A stretch of DNA of 64,000 nucleotides from Nisaea sp. Lineage in GTDB: Bacteria; Pseudomonadota; Alphaproteobacteria; Thalassobaculales; Thalassobaculaceae. Shown here in pieces: positions 7,686 to 16,455 of this stretch. The number at the start of each line of letters is the position of its first letter. Positions within the stretch are counted from its first letter, which is position 1. The translations under genes were made by a program, and so were the position numbers. The notes below the pieces were generated by a model, which was given only the letters and a program-made list of their open reading frames with translations, ran no database searches and was not told the DNA's origin. Location: assembly GCF_034670185.1 (NCBI RefSeq), contig NZ_JAXMNY010000004.1, forward strand, positions 372,001 to 436,000. The letters are read 5' to 3'.

Positions 7686-9618
7686 CTGCTGCTCCATTGC
7701 TCTCGTCCTCATATCCAAACGCTTTTATTTCCGGCCCGAGTTCTTTTGCTGCCGCCTTCATTACCGATCCGTAACGTTTCCACCGCGCCACGGCGTGACC
7801 ATAGAGCGGCTGCGTCACCTGGGCATAACTCGGTGTCGCGATATAGCCCCGCTGGCGGGCATGCTCATGGAAGTCCATCACACGCTCGTCCCAATCAAGG
7901 CCGAGAAAATCAAGAACCGGCTCCGCCGCCCCGCGCAGATCGCGGGTCATGTCTTCGTATTTCACCGTAACAAAGGCAGGTTTCAAGTACGTCAGATAAC
8001 GCTGCCAGAGCGCGAATACCTCGCGATAGAACCGGATGGTATCGGACAACGAACAGAAGACTGCCATCGAATGGTTGAGGCCAAAGTTCTGCATCAAACA
8101 ACTCAGACAGACATCGCAAGGGTGCCGCAGGGCCAGGATGAACCGCGCACGGGGAAATATTCTCAGAATCAGGCCAGCATGCACGATATTGAGCGGCATC
8201 TTGTCGACATAGATCGCCCCGTCGGAGGGCTCAAGAAACCGGTTCCGTTCCGCGAAGTAGGCAGCGCGCATTTCCGCCCGCATCGTTTCCGGCAAGGCCT
8301 CGAGTGCCCCCGGATACCCTGCCGCCTCACCCAATCGCGTCGCCAGACCCGTGATCAATGGGCGTTCTTCCAGCACCTCCACTCCGGGATGAGCATCGAG
8401 AACCTGATCAAGCAACGTCGTGCCCGAGCGCGGGAAACCGATAAGGAAAACAGGATCTGCTTCACCACCCTCCGGCTGCGGCGCTGAAGCAGCCCAGGCC
8501 GGAGCCTGATCAAAAGCTGCACTGAGAGCCGCGACTTCGGCAAAAGCCCGCTCCGGATCGGCCAACCCGCCGCGAAACTGATCGAGCTGGGTTCGGTTCG
8601 CCGTCTCAAACCATGAAAAGGCACCGGCATGATCGCCGAGGGAGTCGAGTGCCTGCGCCAATTCGAACCCGAGCCGGTGCGTGTCGGGACCAGCTGCGAC
8701 CCCGTCCAGAGCTTTCCGGAGCCCGGCGGCAGCTTCATCGAACCGTTTCAGGCGTCGAAGAGCCCGGCCCTCCAGCGCCGCCAGATATTGGTCGGACGGC
8801 AACAGGCAGAGACCCTGGCGAGCCACTGAAAGCGCCTTTTCCAGCTCTGTTACCCGGTCATGCAATTCGGCGAGCATCGTATAGGATGCGGCCTGGGTCG
8901 GGTCGAACAGAAGGGCCCGCATGGCCAGACGCACCGCCTGCTCCGCATGACCGGTGTCCCGGGCAAAAATCGCCTGAGCGCGCAGGGCCCGCGGATCGGT
9001 GCTTCCCTGCCTGGCGATCCCGTCGAACAGCAACTGGGCGTCATCGAAACGGCCGGTCGCAAGATAGAGGCTTGCGAGATTGCTCCGGATCTCGATCCCG
9101 CCATCCTGCTTGGCCGCGCGTTCCAGCATGACGACAGAACGGTGAAGATCACCCTGACCCCGATAGATCAGGGCGAGGTTGTTAAGCACGGCCGGGTCCT
9201 CTCCCTGACGCAACGCTGCTTCCAGCGCCGCCACGGCCTCACCGTCACGGCCGGCTTCCAGCAATGCCGTACCGTAGAGTTTTTGCACCGCTGGGCTTGC
9301 GCCAAGACGGCTCGCAAGCGGATCAAGAAGACCAAGGGCTTCGTGAGGCTTCCCGCGATGCAAGTGAACCTGAGCCAGATTCACAGCCACCTGGAGCTCG
9401 TCCGGTGCCATGGCGCGGGCTTTCTCCAGAGCCTTCACTGCCCGGTCAAAATCACCTCCCGAGGCCTCAAGCATGCCGGCCATATAGAAAGGCCGCCAAT
9501 CCTTGCCTGCCTTCCGGAGGATCCGGGCATAACGCTCCCTGGCCTCGCGCCAGCGCCCGGCGGCCGCAAGCTTCCGAACCGGCTCGAAATCAGACGATGG
9601 AGCGGACATCGATTTCAA
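7678..9618 (-). CDS. TPR-repeat sulfotransferase
   Basis: This 646-residue fusion has about ten TPR-like helical repeats (to about residue 370; for example AVLNNLALIYRGQGDLHRSV) followed by a sulfotransferase domain. The 5'-phosphosulfate loop is VFLIGFPRSGTTLLDQVLDAHP and the 3'-phosphate-binding region is ILALRHPCDVCLS, both typical of PAPS-dependent sulfotransferases related to tyrosylprotein sulfotransferases. The TPR part probably recruits a protein or glycan substrate. It sits directly downstream of a second, single-domain sulfotransferase gene and a JmjC oxygenase gene. The substrate is unknown. No signal peptide is visible, so it is probably cytosolic. Confidence 0.85.
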   Translation of the reverse strand: MKSMSAPSSDFEPVRKLAAAGRWREARERYARILRKAGKDWRPFYMAGMLEASGGDFDRAVKALEKARAMAPDELQVAVNLAQVHLHRGKPHEALGLLDPLASRLGASPAVQKLYGTALLEAGRDGEAVAALEAALRQGEDPAVLNNLALIYRGQGDLHRSVVMLERAAKQDGGIEIRSNLASLYLATGRFDDAQLLFDGIARQGSTDPRALRAQAIFARDTGHAEQAVRLAMRALLFDPTQAASYTMLAELHDRVTELEKALSVARQGLCLLPSDQYLAALEGRALRRLKRFDEAAAGLRKALDGVAAGPDTHRLGFELAQALDSLGDHAGAFSWFETANRTQLDQFRGGLADPERAFAEVAALSAAFDQAPAWAASAPQPEGGEADPVFLIGFPRSGTTLLDQVLDAHPGVEVLEERPLITGLATRLGEAAGYPGALEALPETMRAEMRAAYFAERNRFLEPSDGAIYVDKMPLNIVHAGLILRIFPRARFILALRHPCDVCLSCLMQNFGLNHSMAVFCSLSDTIRFYREVFALWQRYLTYLKPAFVTVKYEDMTRDLRGAAEPVLDFLGLDWDERVMDFHEHARQRGYIATPSYAQVTQPLYGHAVARWKRYGSVMKAAAKELGPEIKAFGYEDESNGAADG

Positions 9619-9629
9619 GACCGCTGGAT

Positions 9630-10475
9630 TCAGACACGGGGAACTCCGGACTTGGTGATGTAGCCGAGCTCAAGGAGCAGATCATAGTGCCGGTCGGTCA
9701 GGCGCTTCACATGATCCTCGCTCAATACCTTGCGATATCCGCCGACACCGCCGGAACGGAAGAATTTCTGCGACTGGTGCACCCGCTCGCGAAAGCCTTT
9801 TTGGTTTTCCTGGCTGGAAACCACGGAAAAGCTGCTGTTCTTGATCGCCCGCTTCAACCGCTGGGGACTCTTAGGCACCCCAAGATAACGCATGAAAGAG
9901 CCAAAGGCCTTCATCGGGCTCTTCACCATGTCCTCGTATCTCAGCGTCAGCGGATTGAAGTTCTCCACCGCGTGCCAGCTCCGGTAATGATCTGTCCAGG
10001 TACCAAGGACCTGAAACACCGCCGCCGGCGTGGTCCGAGTGGTCTGCAGCCCCGAGGTCATGGCCTCGACCGCATCGTCAAGCGTGAGCCGATAGTGATC
10101 CGCATAGGAAACCGTTACATCGAACACATTACGAACGACATATGCCGCGCCCGCCGTGCACTCGAGATAAATGAGCGGCCGTCCTTCATGCATTACGAGC
10201 GCATTGTGGGTCTTCACAATGGTGGTCTGTGGTTCCTGCGCCCAGGATTTCTGCAAAGGCTCACGCAATGCATGCAGCTCGGCATCGCTCATTTCCTGCA
10301 GCGGCTTTCCGGCAATCTTCTCGTAGAGCGGCCCCATCATATCGCCGTAGCGGACCACGCCGAGCTCATTGATCGAGACCGGTTCCACGCTGTTACGAAA
10401 CAGGTTCTCGATAAAGACCCGGAGCCAGGTGTTGCCGGACTTTGGAAAGGACGCGAGCCAGAGGATACCGCTCAT
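9630..10475 (-). CDS. Single-domain sulfotransferase
   Basis: The 281-residue protein begins with WLASFPKSGNTWLRVFIENL, the canonical PAPS 5'-phosphosulfate loop of cytosolic sulfotransferases. The 3'-phosphate motif region is AAYVVRNVFDVTVSYADHY and the C-terminal loop includes FRSGGVGGYRKVLS, equivalent to the RKGxxGDWK motif. The frame extends to 10583 but would then overlap the JmjC gene; ATG 10475, 20 bases after that gene's stop, places the PAPS loop about ten residues from the N-terminus as usual. It probably transfers sulfate from PAPS to a hydroxyl or amine; the acceptor is unknown. Confidence 0.88.
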   Translation of the reverse strand: MSGILWLASFPKSGNTWLRVFIENLFRNSVEPVSINELGVVRYGDMMGPLYEKIAGKPLQEMSDAELHALREPLQKSWAQEPQTTIVKTHNALVMHEGRPLIYLECTAGAAYVVRNVFDVTVSYADHYRLTLDDAVEAMTSGLQTTRTTPAAVFQVLGTWTDHYRSWHAVENFNPLTLRYEDMVKSPMKAFGSFMRYLGVPKSPQRLKRAIKNSSFSVVSSQENQKGFRERVHQSQKFFRSGGVGGYRKVLSEDHVKRLTDRHYDLLLELGYITKSGVPRV

Positions 10476-10494
10476 GAGGTCGTGCCGGTCCAGC

Positions 10495-11682
10495 TCATCC
10501 GCGCAGGCGCCAGATGACGCGACTCTGGTCCAGTGCTTTAAGCAAGGGTTCGAACTGCGTGGCACGATCCGGGAACTTCGCACGCAGATCAGAAAGCCAG
10601 AACTCCTCGGACTTCACGATATAGTCGGCAACCGCAAAATCGTCCTTGGCGATATCGAGCGTAAAGCCTTCCCCGGTCAGCATCGCGGCCTGGCCCCTGC
10701 GGGCAAGCTTCAGAGGCTGGCGGGTCACCATGAAATTGATGTCAGGCGTACGGTCAGGCAACGTATGCCGGACAACTTTGTCAGCGACTTTGCTCATCAG
10801 GACGCTGCGAACGTGGCTGTGAAACTCGGGACGGGCCATATGATCGGCAACATGCTTGCCAAGCTCGGTTATGTAGTCTTCCAGGTCTGTTCCATCATCA
10901 AAATGTGGGATTCGTTTCCGGAAAATCTCATCCTGATGCAGGAAGGGCGCGAGCATTGAGAGCGAGGTGTGGCCATCGACATAGGTCGCACCGAAAGACA
11001 GATGCAGCGAGGCAGTGTCCGTCGTCATTGCGTCGTGATACAGACCCCGCGGCAGATAGAGCACGTCGCCCGGGCGCATGACGATCTGCTGCATGATCTC
11101 GCCCTTTTGCTGATCATGCTGTTCCCTGGAAAAGTCTCCCGGACGGACCTGCGGGACGTCGATCGCCTCGTTCACACGTCCGCGATAGATGTTCCAGGTC
11201 TTCTCACCCTCGATCTGAACCGCAAACACACACATCGTGTCGAAATGCGAGTGATAGGCCTGCACGCTCTTCCAGGAACAATAGGCGTTGCAGGAGGCGT
11301 GTGTTCCGGTGAGCCGCTCGATAAAGCGGGTGGCGTCCTGGATAGAGGGATGAATGCCCTCAATATAGTCGAGAACAAGACTGGCACCCTTGGACATCAG
11401 GAAGCGCACACGCTCCGGGTCCGGCACCATTACGTTCATACCCTTCCGATCAAGCCCCGGACGGCAATATTGCTCGGACGGCAGGACGTTTCCGTCAACC
11501 GCCATCTCCATATAGTTGGCGTGCCAGAGCTTGGAGCGATTGACCAGATCGTTCATCTGATCCCAGTTGAACAGATCACTGACGGGATCGAAGGCCCCCT
11601 GCTCGAAATAGTAGGCCTTGTCCCAGTAATCCTTCAGGAACTGGTCGCGTGTGATTTTCTTGAAGAAAGTCTCGAACTGCAC
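10495..11682 (-). CDS. JmjC/cupin_4-type 2-oxoglutarate oxygenase
   Basis: The core has the Fe(II)-binding HxD motif in YHSHFDTMCVFAVQIEGEKTW and the second His in DVLYLPRGLYHDAMTT, within a double-stranded beta-helix as in the YcfD/RoxA and MINA53 ribosomal oxygenases. Such enzymes hydroxylate His or Arg side chains of ribosomal proteins, but smaller relatives modify peptides. The C-terminal part may be the winged-helix dimer region. The frame is open back to a TTG at 11775, which falls inside the porin terminator; GTG 11682, just before FETFFKKITRDQFL, is more plausible (395 aa). It is followed by two sulfotransferase genes. Confidence 0.75.
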   Translation of the reverse strand: MQFETFFKKITRDQFLKDYWDKAYYFEQGAFDPVSDLFNWDQMNDLVNRSKLWHANYMEMAVDGNVLPSEQYCRPGLDRKGMNVMVPDPERVRFLMSKGASLVLDYIEGIHPSIQDATRFIERLTGTHASCNAYCSWKSVQAYHSHFDTMCVFAVQIEGEKTWNIYRGRVNEAIDVPQVRPGDFSREQHDQQKGEIMQQIVMRPGDVLYLPRGLYHDAMTTDTASLHLSFGATYVDGHTSLSMLAPFLHQDEIFRKRIPHFDDGTDLEDYITELGKHVADHMARPEFHSHVRSVLMSKVADKVVRHTLPDRTPDINFMVTRQPLKLARRGQAAMLTGEGFTLDIAKDDFAVADYIVKSEEFWLSDLRAKFPDRATQFEPLLKALDQSRVIWRLRG

Positions 11683-11775
11683 CGTGTTGCCCCCAGATAC
11701 CGGTTGGTCAGTGATCTGTATAACAAGGACGTTGTGAGTTCCAGAGGGCAAGCTGCTTGCGGAAGAGATAGGCAA

Positions 11776-11807
11776 AAGAAAAGGGGCCGCGCGAGGCGGC
11801 CCCTTCC
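11776..11807 (-). terminator. Rho-independent terminator of the porin gene
   Basis: Read on the minus strand, GGGGCCGCC and GCGGCCCC form a strong GC stem with a short TCGC loop, followed by TTTTCTTTT. It begins about 20 bases after the porin stop codon, separating the highly expressed porin message from the JmjC gene downstream. Confidence 0.9.
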
Positions 11808-11829
11808 CATAGTCCCTAACCCGTTTGGA

Positions 11830-12933
11830 TTAGAAGGACACTTTCATACCGACGACGAAATAGGTGCCGTCGGTGTCGTTGTTAGCAGCAGAAGCGGTGT
11901 TCTTGGTGCTGAGCTCGGTATAACCAAGCGTGGCAGCAGCGGTGACACCCGGGCCCAGAGCGTACTTGCCGTTCAGGGTGTAGGAGTCATGCTCGCCGTC
12001 GTTGGTGATCACACCAGCGGTGGTGATCGCATCGCTCTCGCCATGGAACCAGTTGACGCTGACGCCCCACGGACCGGTCGCATAAGCGGCGCCGAGGGTG
12101 TAACCGGTTTCTTCGTCACCACTTGTGGTGCCTTCGCTAGCAGCATAAGCGCCACCGAGGGAGAAGCCGCCGAAGCCAGCGGTAGCACCGAAGGAATAAG
12201 CAGACGGATCTTCAGCGCCGGCGACACCATCGGTGAACGCGCCGTAACCAGCGGACAGGCCGACGTTGAAGCCGTCGAAGTCGCGCTTGAAGTTAGCAGC
12301 GATGGCATAACCATCGGACACTTCAGAGTTGCGATCAACGGTGCCGTTGTCATCCTGGCCGGATTCCGGAATGTAGGAAACACCGAGCTGGAAGCCTTCA
12401 ACACGCGGTGTGTAGTAGGTCAGCTTTTCGGAGTCGTTGGTCCGGTTCGGCTCAACGTTGGTGGAACCGAACGGGCTGCGGAAGAAGCCGCCGGAAGCAC
12501 CGATTGAGTTCGGAACCCACGCGGTCTGGTCACCGGAGTTGATGCCGATGCCGTAGTCAGACGGACCGTAGTTCATCTTGTACAGCGCGGAGTTTTCAGA
12601 ACCCAGGTTGATCTCACCAAAGTTGCCTTTGACGATCAAGTAGGATTCGTCGATCTGGTCGCCAGGGTTGCTGTTGGCTTCCAGCTGGACATTGACGCCG
12701 ACAGAGATGCCGTTGTCGAGGGTGGTCATGCCCTTGAAGTGGATTTCCGCATCAGAGACGTTAGCGAAGCCCTGATAATCAGCGGAGCTTTGGTCGTCAG
12801 CTGTCGTGTAGCCGAACCACTGTTCCATGTAACCACCAACGGACACTTTAAGCTTTTCAGCAGCATCCACAGACGGCGCAGCGATCATGCCAGCGGCAAC
12901 AATCGCAGTCGTTCCGAGAAGAATCTTTTTCAT
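11830..12933 (-). CDS. Outer-membrane porin (Gram-negative porin, Porin_4 type)
   Basis: The 367-residue protein has a classic Sec signal peptide (MKKILLGTTAIVAAGMIAAPSVDA, cleaved around residue 24) and then alternating beta strands with frequent Gly and aromatic residues. It contains the porin landmark NFGEINLGSENSALYKMNY and ends in a C-terminal Phe (YFVVGMKVSF), the signal for BAM-mediated insertion. It probably forms a trimeric general diffusion pore. AGTAGGGG lies just upstream of the ATG. A sigma70-like promoter is about 90 bases upstream, and a strong terminator follows, consistent with an abundant monocistronic message. Confidence 0.92.
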   Translation of the reverse strand: MKKILLGTTAIVAAGMIAAPSVDAAEKLKVSVGGYMEQWFGYTTADDQSSADYQGFANVSDAEIHFKGMTTLDNGISVGVNVQLEANSNPGDQIDESYLIVKGNFGEINLGSENSALYKMNYGPSDYGIGINSGDQTAWVPNSIGASGGFFRSPFGSTNVEPNRTNDSEKLTYYTPRVEGFQLGVSYIPESGQDDNGTVDRNSEVSDGYAIAANFKRDFDGFNVGLSAGYGAFTDGVAGAEDPSAYSFGATAGFGGFSLGGAYAASEGTTSGDEETGYTLGAAYATGPWGVSVNWFHGESDAITTAGVITNDGEHDSYTLNGKYALGPGVTAAATLGYTELSTKNTASAANNDTDGTYFVVGMKVSF

Positions 12934-13024
12934 CTTTTCCCCTACTCCCGAGAGTCATCGGTTAAGTAACGCGGTAAGTTGTTTGCAGAGAATCTGCCTA
13001 ACCCCCTAACCTCACGTCACAGCA

Positions 13025-13053
13025 TCACTATTCTCTCGGCATTTGACCGTCAA
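13025..13053 (-). promoter_or_regulatory. Candidate sigma70-type promoter of the porin gene
   Basis: On the minus strand there is a TTGACG -35 box (13048-13053), a 17-base spacer and a TAGTGA -10 box (13025-13030). This leaves a leader of roughly 85 bases before the porin ATG. The -35 box is near consensus, the -10 box is weaker. Confidence 0.5.
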
Positions 13054-13090
13054 GAAAGACAGGCTGGGCATTTATGCAAATCTGTCTCAA

Positions 13091-13108
13091 TGTGGCGAAA
13101 ATGCCACA
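13091..13108. promoter_or_regulatory. Inverted repeat, possible operator upstream of porin
   Basis: TGTGGC and GCCACA are perfect inverted arms separated by GAAAAT, an 18-base palindrome-like site about 40 bases upstream of the candidate porin -35 box. The spacing suits a dimeric DNA-binding regulator; which one is unknown. Confidence 0.4.
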
Positions 13109-13246
13109 AATCGATGGCTGCGCTTGTATTTATCGGGATTCTTGCATGCAGAACCGGCGTGATCATATGTCAAGTTGTTCACGGGCAAGAGAAACGGTAA
13201 AAGGCGTCTCGTCCGTATCGAAACGCGAGTGCGAGTCTTGGCTGAT

Positions 13247-13798
13247 ATGAAAATTCCGGGTCTTCTGGAGCTAAACAAGGGCCTGCGCCTGCTGGCGCTG
13301 CTTGGGATGGCATCCCTTACGGCATGTTCAGGTGCTGATATCGAATACGAATATCCGCGCACTGGTGCCGGAGGAAGACCAACCTACGAAAAAGAAGAGA
13401 AGATCTTCGGCGAGGATGGCTTCACCCTGCTTGGGAGCGATGTGGACAACCAGCAGGCTTCTGCCGGGTCCGGCATTGCCGTGAACAGCTACCTCTGGCG
13501 CGCATCTCTCGACACGATCTCCTTTATGCCATTGGCATCGGCAGACCCGTTTGGTGGTGTCATCATCACCGATTGGTATTCGCCGCCGGACACGCCGAGC
13601 GAGCGCTTCAAGATCAATGTCTTCATCCTCGACCGCGCATTGCGGTCCGATGGCATAAGAGCCAAGGTCTTCAAGCAGAAGCTCACGGCATCCGGCCAGT
13701 GGCAGGATCTGGGCACGGAAGAAAAGCTGCACAGAGACCTTGAGGACGCGATTTTAACGCGGGCGCGGCAACTGCGCATCGGTTCCACCAAGAACTGA
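13247..13798 (+). CDS. DUF3576 family lipoprotein
   Basis: ATG 13247 begins a lipoprotein signal peptide: a basic N-terminus, the hydrophobic stretch LRLLALLGMAS and the lipobox LTAC (Cys about residue 27). The mature part matches DUF3576, an alphaproteobacterial family: EDGFTLLGS, then SYLWRASLDTISFMPLASADPFGGVIITDWYSPP and DLEDAILTRARQLRI. It is probably attached to the outer-membrane inner leaflet; its role is unknown. The open frame extends upstream to 13175, but only the 13247 start gives a proper signal peptide. It precedes leuS, as is common in this class. Confidence 0.85.
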   Translation: MKIPGLLELNKGLRLLALLGMASLTACSGADIEYEYPRTGAGGRPTYEKEEKIFGEDGFTLLGSDVDNQQASAGSGIAVNSYLWRASLDTISFMPLASADPFGGVIITDWYSPPDTPSERFKINVFILDRALRSDGIRAKVFKQKLTASGQWQDLGTEEKLHRDLEDAILTRARQLRIGSTKN

Positions 13799-13825
13799 TC
13801 ACCCTCGTCCATATGAGTTTTGGCA

Positions 13826-13845
13826 CCGGCACGCTCATGTGCCGG
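13826..13845 (+). other. GC-rich hairpin between the DUF3576 gene and leuS
   Basis: CCGGCAC (13826-13832) and GTGCCGG (13839-13845) form a perfect 7-base stem with a 6-base loop in the 95-base gap. No T-run follows, so termination would need Rho. It may separate or stabilise the messages. Confidence 0.35.
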
Positions 13846-13893
13846 ACCAATACAGAAGATCAGGCGCAGGGCGCCACCGACCAAGGCTAAAAG

Positions 13894-16455
13894 ATGTCCC
13901 GTTACAATTTCCGCGAAACCGAAACCAAATGGCAGCGCGCCTGGGAAGAGAACCGCTGCTTCGAAGTGACGGAGGACCCGGACAAGCCGAAATATTATGT
14001 GCTTGAGATGTTCCCCTACCCGTCCGGGCGCATCCATATGGGACATGTCCGGAACTACACGCTCGGCGATCTCGTTGCCCGCTACAAAAAAGCCAAGGGC
14101 TTCAACGTTCTGCACCCGATGGGCTGGGACGCATTCGGGCTTCCGGCCGAGAATGCGGCTTTCGAGCGCGGCGTCCATCCGGCAAAATGGACACACGAAA
14201 ACATCGCCTCGATGCGCGATCAGCTGAAGACCATGGGGCTGTCCTACGACTGGCGCCGTGAGATTGCGACCTGCGATCCGGACTATTACCGCCACGAACA
14301 GAAGATGTTCATCGACTTCTATAAGGCAGGCCTCGCCTACAAGAAGGAAAGCTGGGTCAACTGGGATCCGGTCGAGAACACCGTTCTGGCAAACGAGCAG
14401 GTCATCGACGGCATGGGCTGGCGCTCCGGCGCGCCTGTCGAAAAGCGCCTGCTCTCCCAATGGTTCCTGAAGATCACGGAATATGCCGAGGACCTGCTGC
14501 AGGCTCTTGAGGGTCTGGACCGCTGGCCGGACCGGGTCACGCTGATGCAGCACAACTGGATCGGCAAATCCGAAGGCGCCCGCGTCTTCTTCGAGCTGAA
14601 GGATGCGGACGACAAGCTTGAGGTCTTCACCACCCGGCCGGATACGCTTTACGGCGCCTCATTCTGCGCGATCGCGGCGAACCATCCGATCGCGGCCAAG
14701 GTGGCTGAAAACAATCCCGCACTGGCCGAGTTCATTGCGGAATGCAACCGCATGGGCACCAGCGAGACCGAGATCGAAACCGCCGAGAAGAAGGGCTTCG
14801 ATACCGGCCTCAAAGTCACCCACCCGTTGGACGACAGCTGGGAGTTGCCGGTCTATGTCGCGAATTTCGTGCTCATGGAATATGGCACCGGCGCCATCTT
14901 CGGCTGCCCTGCGCACGACCAACGCGATCTGGACTTCGCGCGCAAATACGATCTGCCCGTGACGCCCGTGGTGCTGCCGCCGGAAGCCGATGCCGAGACT
15001 TTCGAAGTCGGCACCGAGGCCTATACCGGCCCCGGCAAGATCTATAATTCGGACTTTCTGGACGGCTTGTCCGTGGAAGACGCCAAATCGAAAGTCGCCG
15101 AGCGGCTGCAAGGCGCCGAACAGGGCGAGAAAACCACAACCTATCGTCTGCGCGACTGGGGTGTCTCGCGGCAGCGCTATTGGGGCTGTCCTGTTCCGTT
15201 CATCCACTGCCCGGATTGCGGCGAGGTTCCCGTTCCGGAAGCCGACCTGCCCGTCGAGCTGCCCGAGGATGTCGATTTCGAAGGCACCGGCAACCCGCTG
15301 GACCGGCATCCGACCTGGAAATATGTCACCTGCCCGAGTTGCGGCGGCAAGGCCGAGCGCGAGACCGATACATTCGATACCTTCTTCGAATCCTCCTGGT
15401 ACTTCGCCCGTTTCGCGGACGCCAAGGCCGAGAACGCCTTCTCCAAGGAAGCCGCCGAATATTGGCTACCAGTCGATCAGTATATCGGCGGCATCGAGCA
15501 TGCGGTCCTGCACCTGCTCTATTCCCGCTTCTTCACCCGTGCACTCCACAAGTGCGGCTACCTCGATCTCGACGAGCCGTTCGCCGGCCTGATGACCCAG
15601 GGCATGGTCTGCCACGAGACCTTCAAGGATCAGAACGGCGCCTGGCTGTTCCCGACCGAGGTCCGCAAGGAAGGCGACGGCTACGTCACGATCAAGGACG
15701 ATGCGCCGGTGAAGACCGGACGTATTGAAAAGATGAGCAAGTCGAAGCGCAACGTTGTCGATCCGGAAAACATCATCGGATCCTACGGCGCGGACACAGC
15801 ACGCCTGTTCATGCTGTCGGACTCGCCGCCCGAGCGGGATCTGGAATGGACGGAGTCCGGTGTTGACGGAGCCTGGCGCTATCTCAGCCGTCTGTGGCGC
15901 CTGATCACCGAGCCGGCAAAGCCGTTCGCCCCGCATGGAACAGCCCGCCCGGCCGATATCGGTGCCGCGGCGGAAGCGGCCGAGCGCGCGACCCATAAAG
16001 CCATCAAGGCAATCGAAGAGGCCGTAGAACGATTCCGCTTCAACACAGCGGTCGCCCAGGTTCGCGAGCTCAGCAACTCTCTGGCCGAGCTCGATGGCGA
16101 CGATGACGGCTCAGCTTGGGCGCGGCGCTTCGGTTACGAGACGCTGGTCAGGCTGATCGAGCCGATGGTGCCGCATATCGCCGAAGAGCTCTGGCAGCAA
16201 CTCGGCGGAGACGGCATGCTGACGGACCGGCCCTGGCCGGACTTCGATGAAGCCCTCGTTACGGACGATACGCTGACCATCGGCGTTCAGGTCAACGGCA
16301 AGCTGCGTGGCACAATCGAGGTGGCACGCGATGCTGACAAAGCACTGGTTGAGGAAGCCGCACTGGCCGTCGAGAATGTGCAGAAGATCCTCGAAGGAAA
16401 GCCGCCACGCCGCGTGATTGTGGTGCCGAACAAGATTGTGAATATCGTTGCCTAG
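13894..16455 (+). CDS. leuS: Leucyl-tRNA synthetase
   Basis: This 853-residue class I synthetase charges tRNA-Leu. The HIGH signature is present as YPSGRIHMGHVRNYTLGD near residue 45, the catalytic KMSKSKRN is at about residue 614, and between them is the CP1 editing domain with the TTRPDTLYG motif (about residues 247-255) that hydrolyses mischarged tRNA. A zinc-like cysteine cluster (CPDCGEVP and CPSCGGKAE) and the ESSWYFARF segment follow. The C-terminal domain ends normally. Its stop overlaps the start of lptE, an arrangement common in alphaproteobacteria. Confidence 0.98.
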   Translation: MSRYNFRETETKWQRAWEENRCFEVTEDPDKPKYYVLEMFPYPSGRIHMGHVRNYTLGDLVARYKKAKGFNVLHPMGWDAFGLPAENAAFERGVHPAKWTHENIASMRDQLKTMGLSYDWRREIATCDPDYYRHEQKMFIDFYKAGLAYKKESWVNWDPVENTVLANEQVIDGMGWRSGAPVEKRLLSQWFLKITEYAEDLLQALEGLDRWPDRVTLMQHNWIGKSEGARVFFELKDADDKLEVFTTRPDTLYGASFCAIAANHPIAAKVAENNPALAEFIAECNRMGTSETEIETAEKKGFDTGLKVTHPLDDSWELPVYVANFVLMEYGTGAIFGCPAHDQRDLDFARKYDLPVTPVVLPPEADAETFEVGTEAYTGPGKIYNSDFLDGLSVEDAKSKVAERLQGAEQGEKTTTYRLRDWGVSRQRYWGCPVPFIHCPDCGEVPVPEADLPVELPEDVDFEGTGNPLDRHPTWKYVTCPSCGGKAERETDTFDTFFESSWYFARFADAKAENAFSKEAAEYWLPVDQYIGGIEHAVLHLLYSRFFTRALHKCGYLDLDEPFAGLMTQGMVCHETFKDQNGAWLFPTEVRKEGDGYVTIKDDAPVKTGRIEKMSKSKRNVVDPENIIGSYGADTARLFMLSDSPPERDLEWTESGVDGAWRYLSRLWRLITEPAKPFAPHGTARPADIGAAAEAAERATHKAIKAIEEAVERFRFNTAVAQVRELSNSLAELDGDDDGSAWARRFGYETLVRLIEPMVPHIAEELWQQLGGDGMLTDRPWPDFDEALVTDDTLTIGVQVNGKLRGTIEVARDADKALVEEAALAVENVQKILEGKPPRRVIVVPNKIVNIVA

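Larger units (their letters stand above)
12934..13246. other. Divergent intergenic region between porin and DUF3576 genes
   Basis: About 313 bases without a gene. It holds the porin 5' leader, the candidate porin promoter at 13025-13053 and an inverted repeat at 13091-13108. The frames that cross it have no recognisable protein features. I see no RNA gene. Confidence 0.6.

Noticed and set aside
9264..10517. 417-codon plus-strand open frame
   Set aside because: It is antisense to both sulfotransferase genes, which have unmistakable PAPS-binding motifs.
10969..12507. 512-codon plus-strand open frame
   Set aside because: It runs antisense across the JmjC gene, the terminator and the porin, and has no protein signature.
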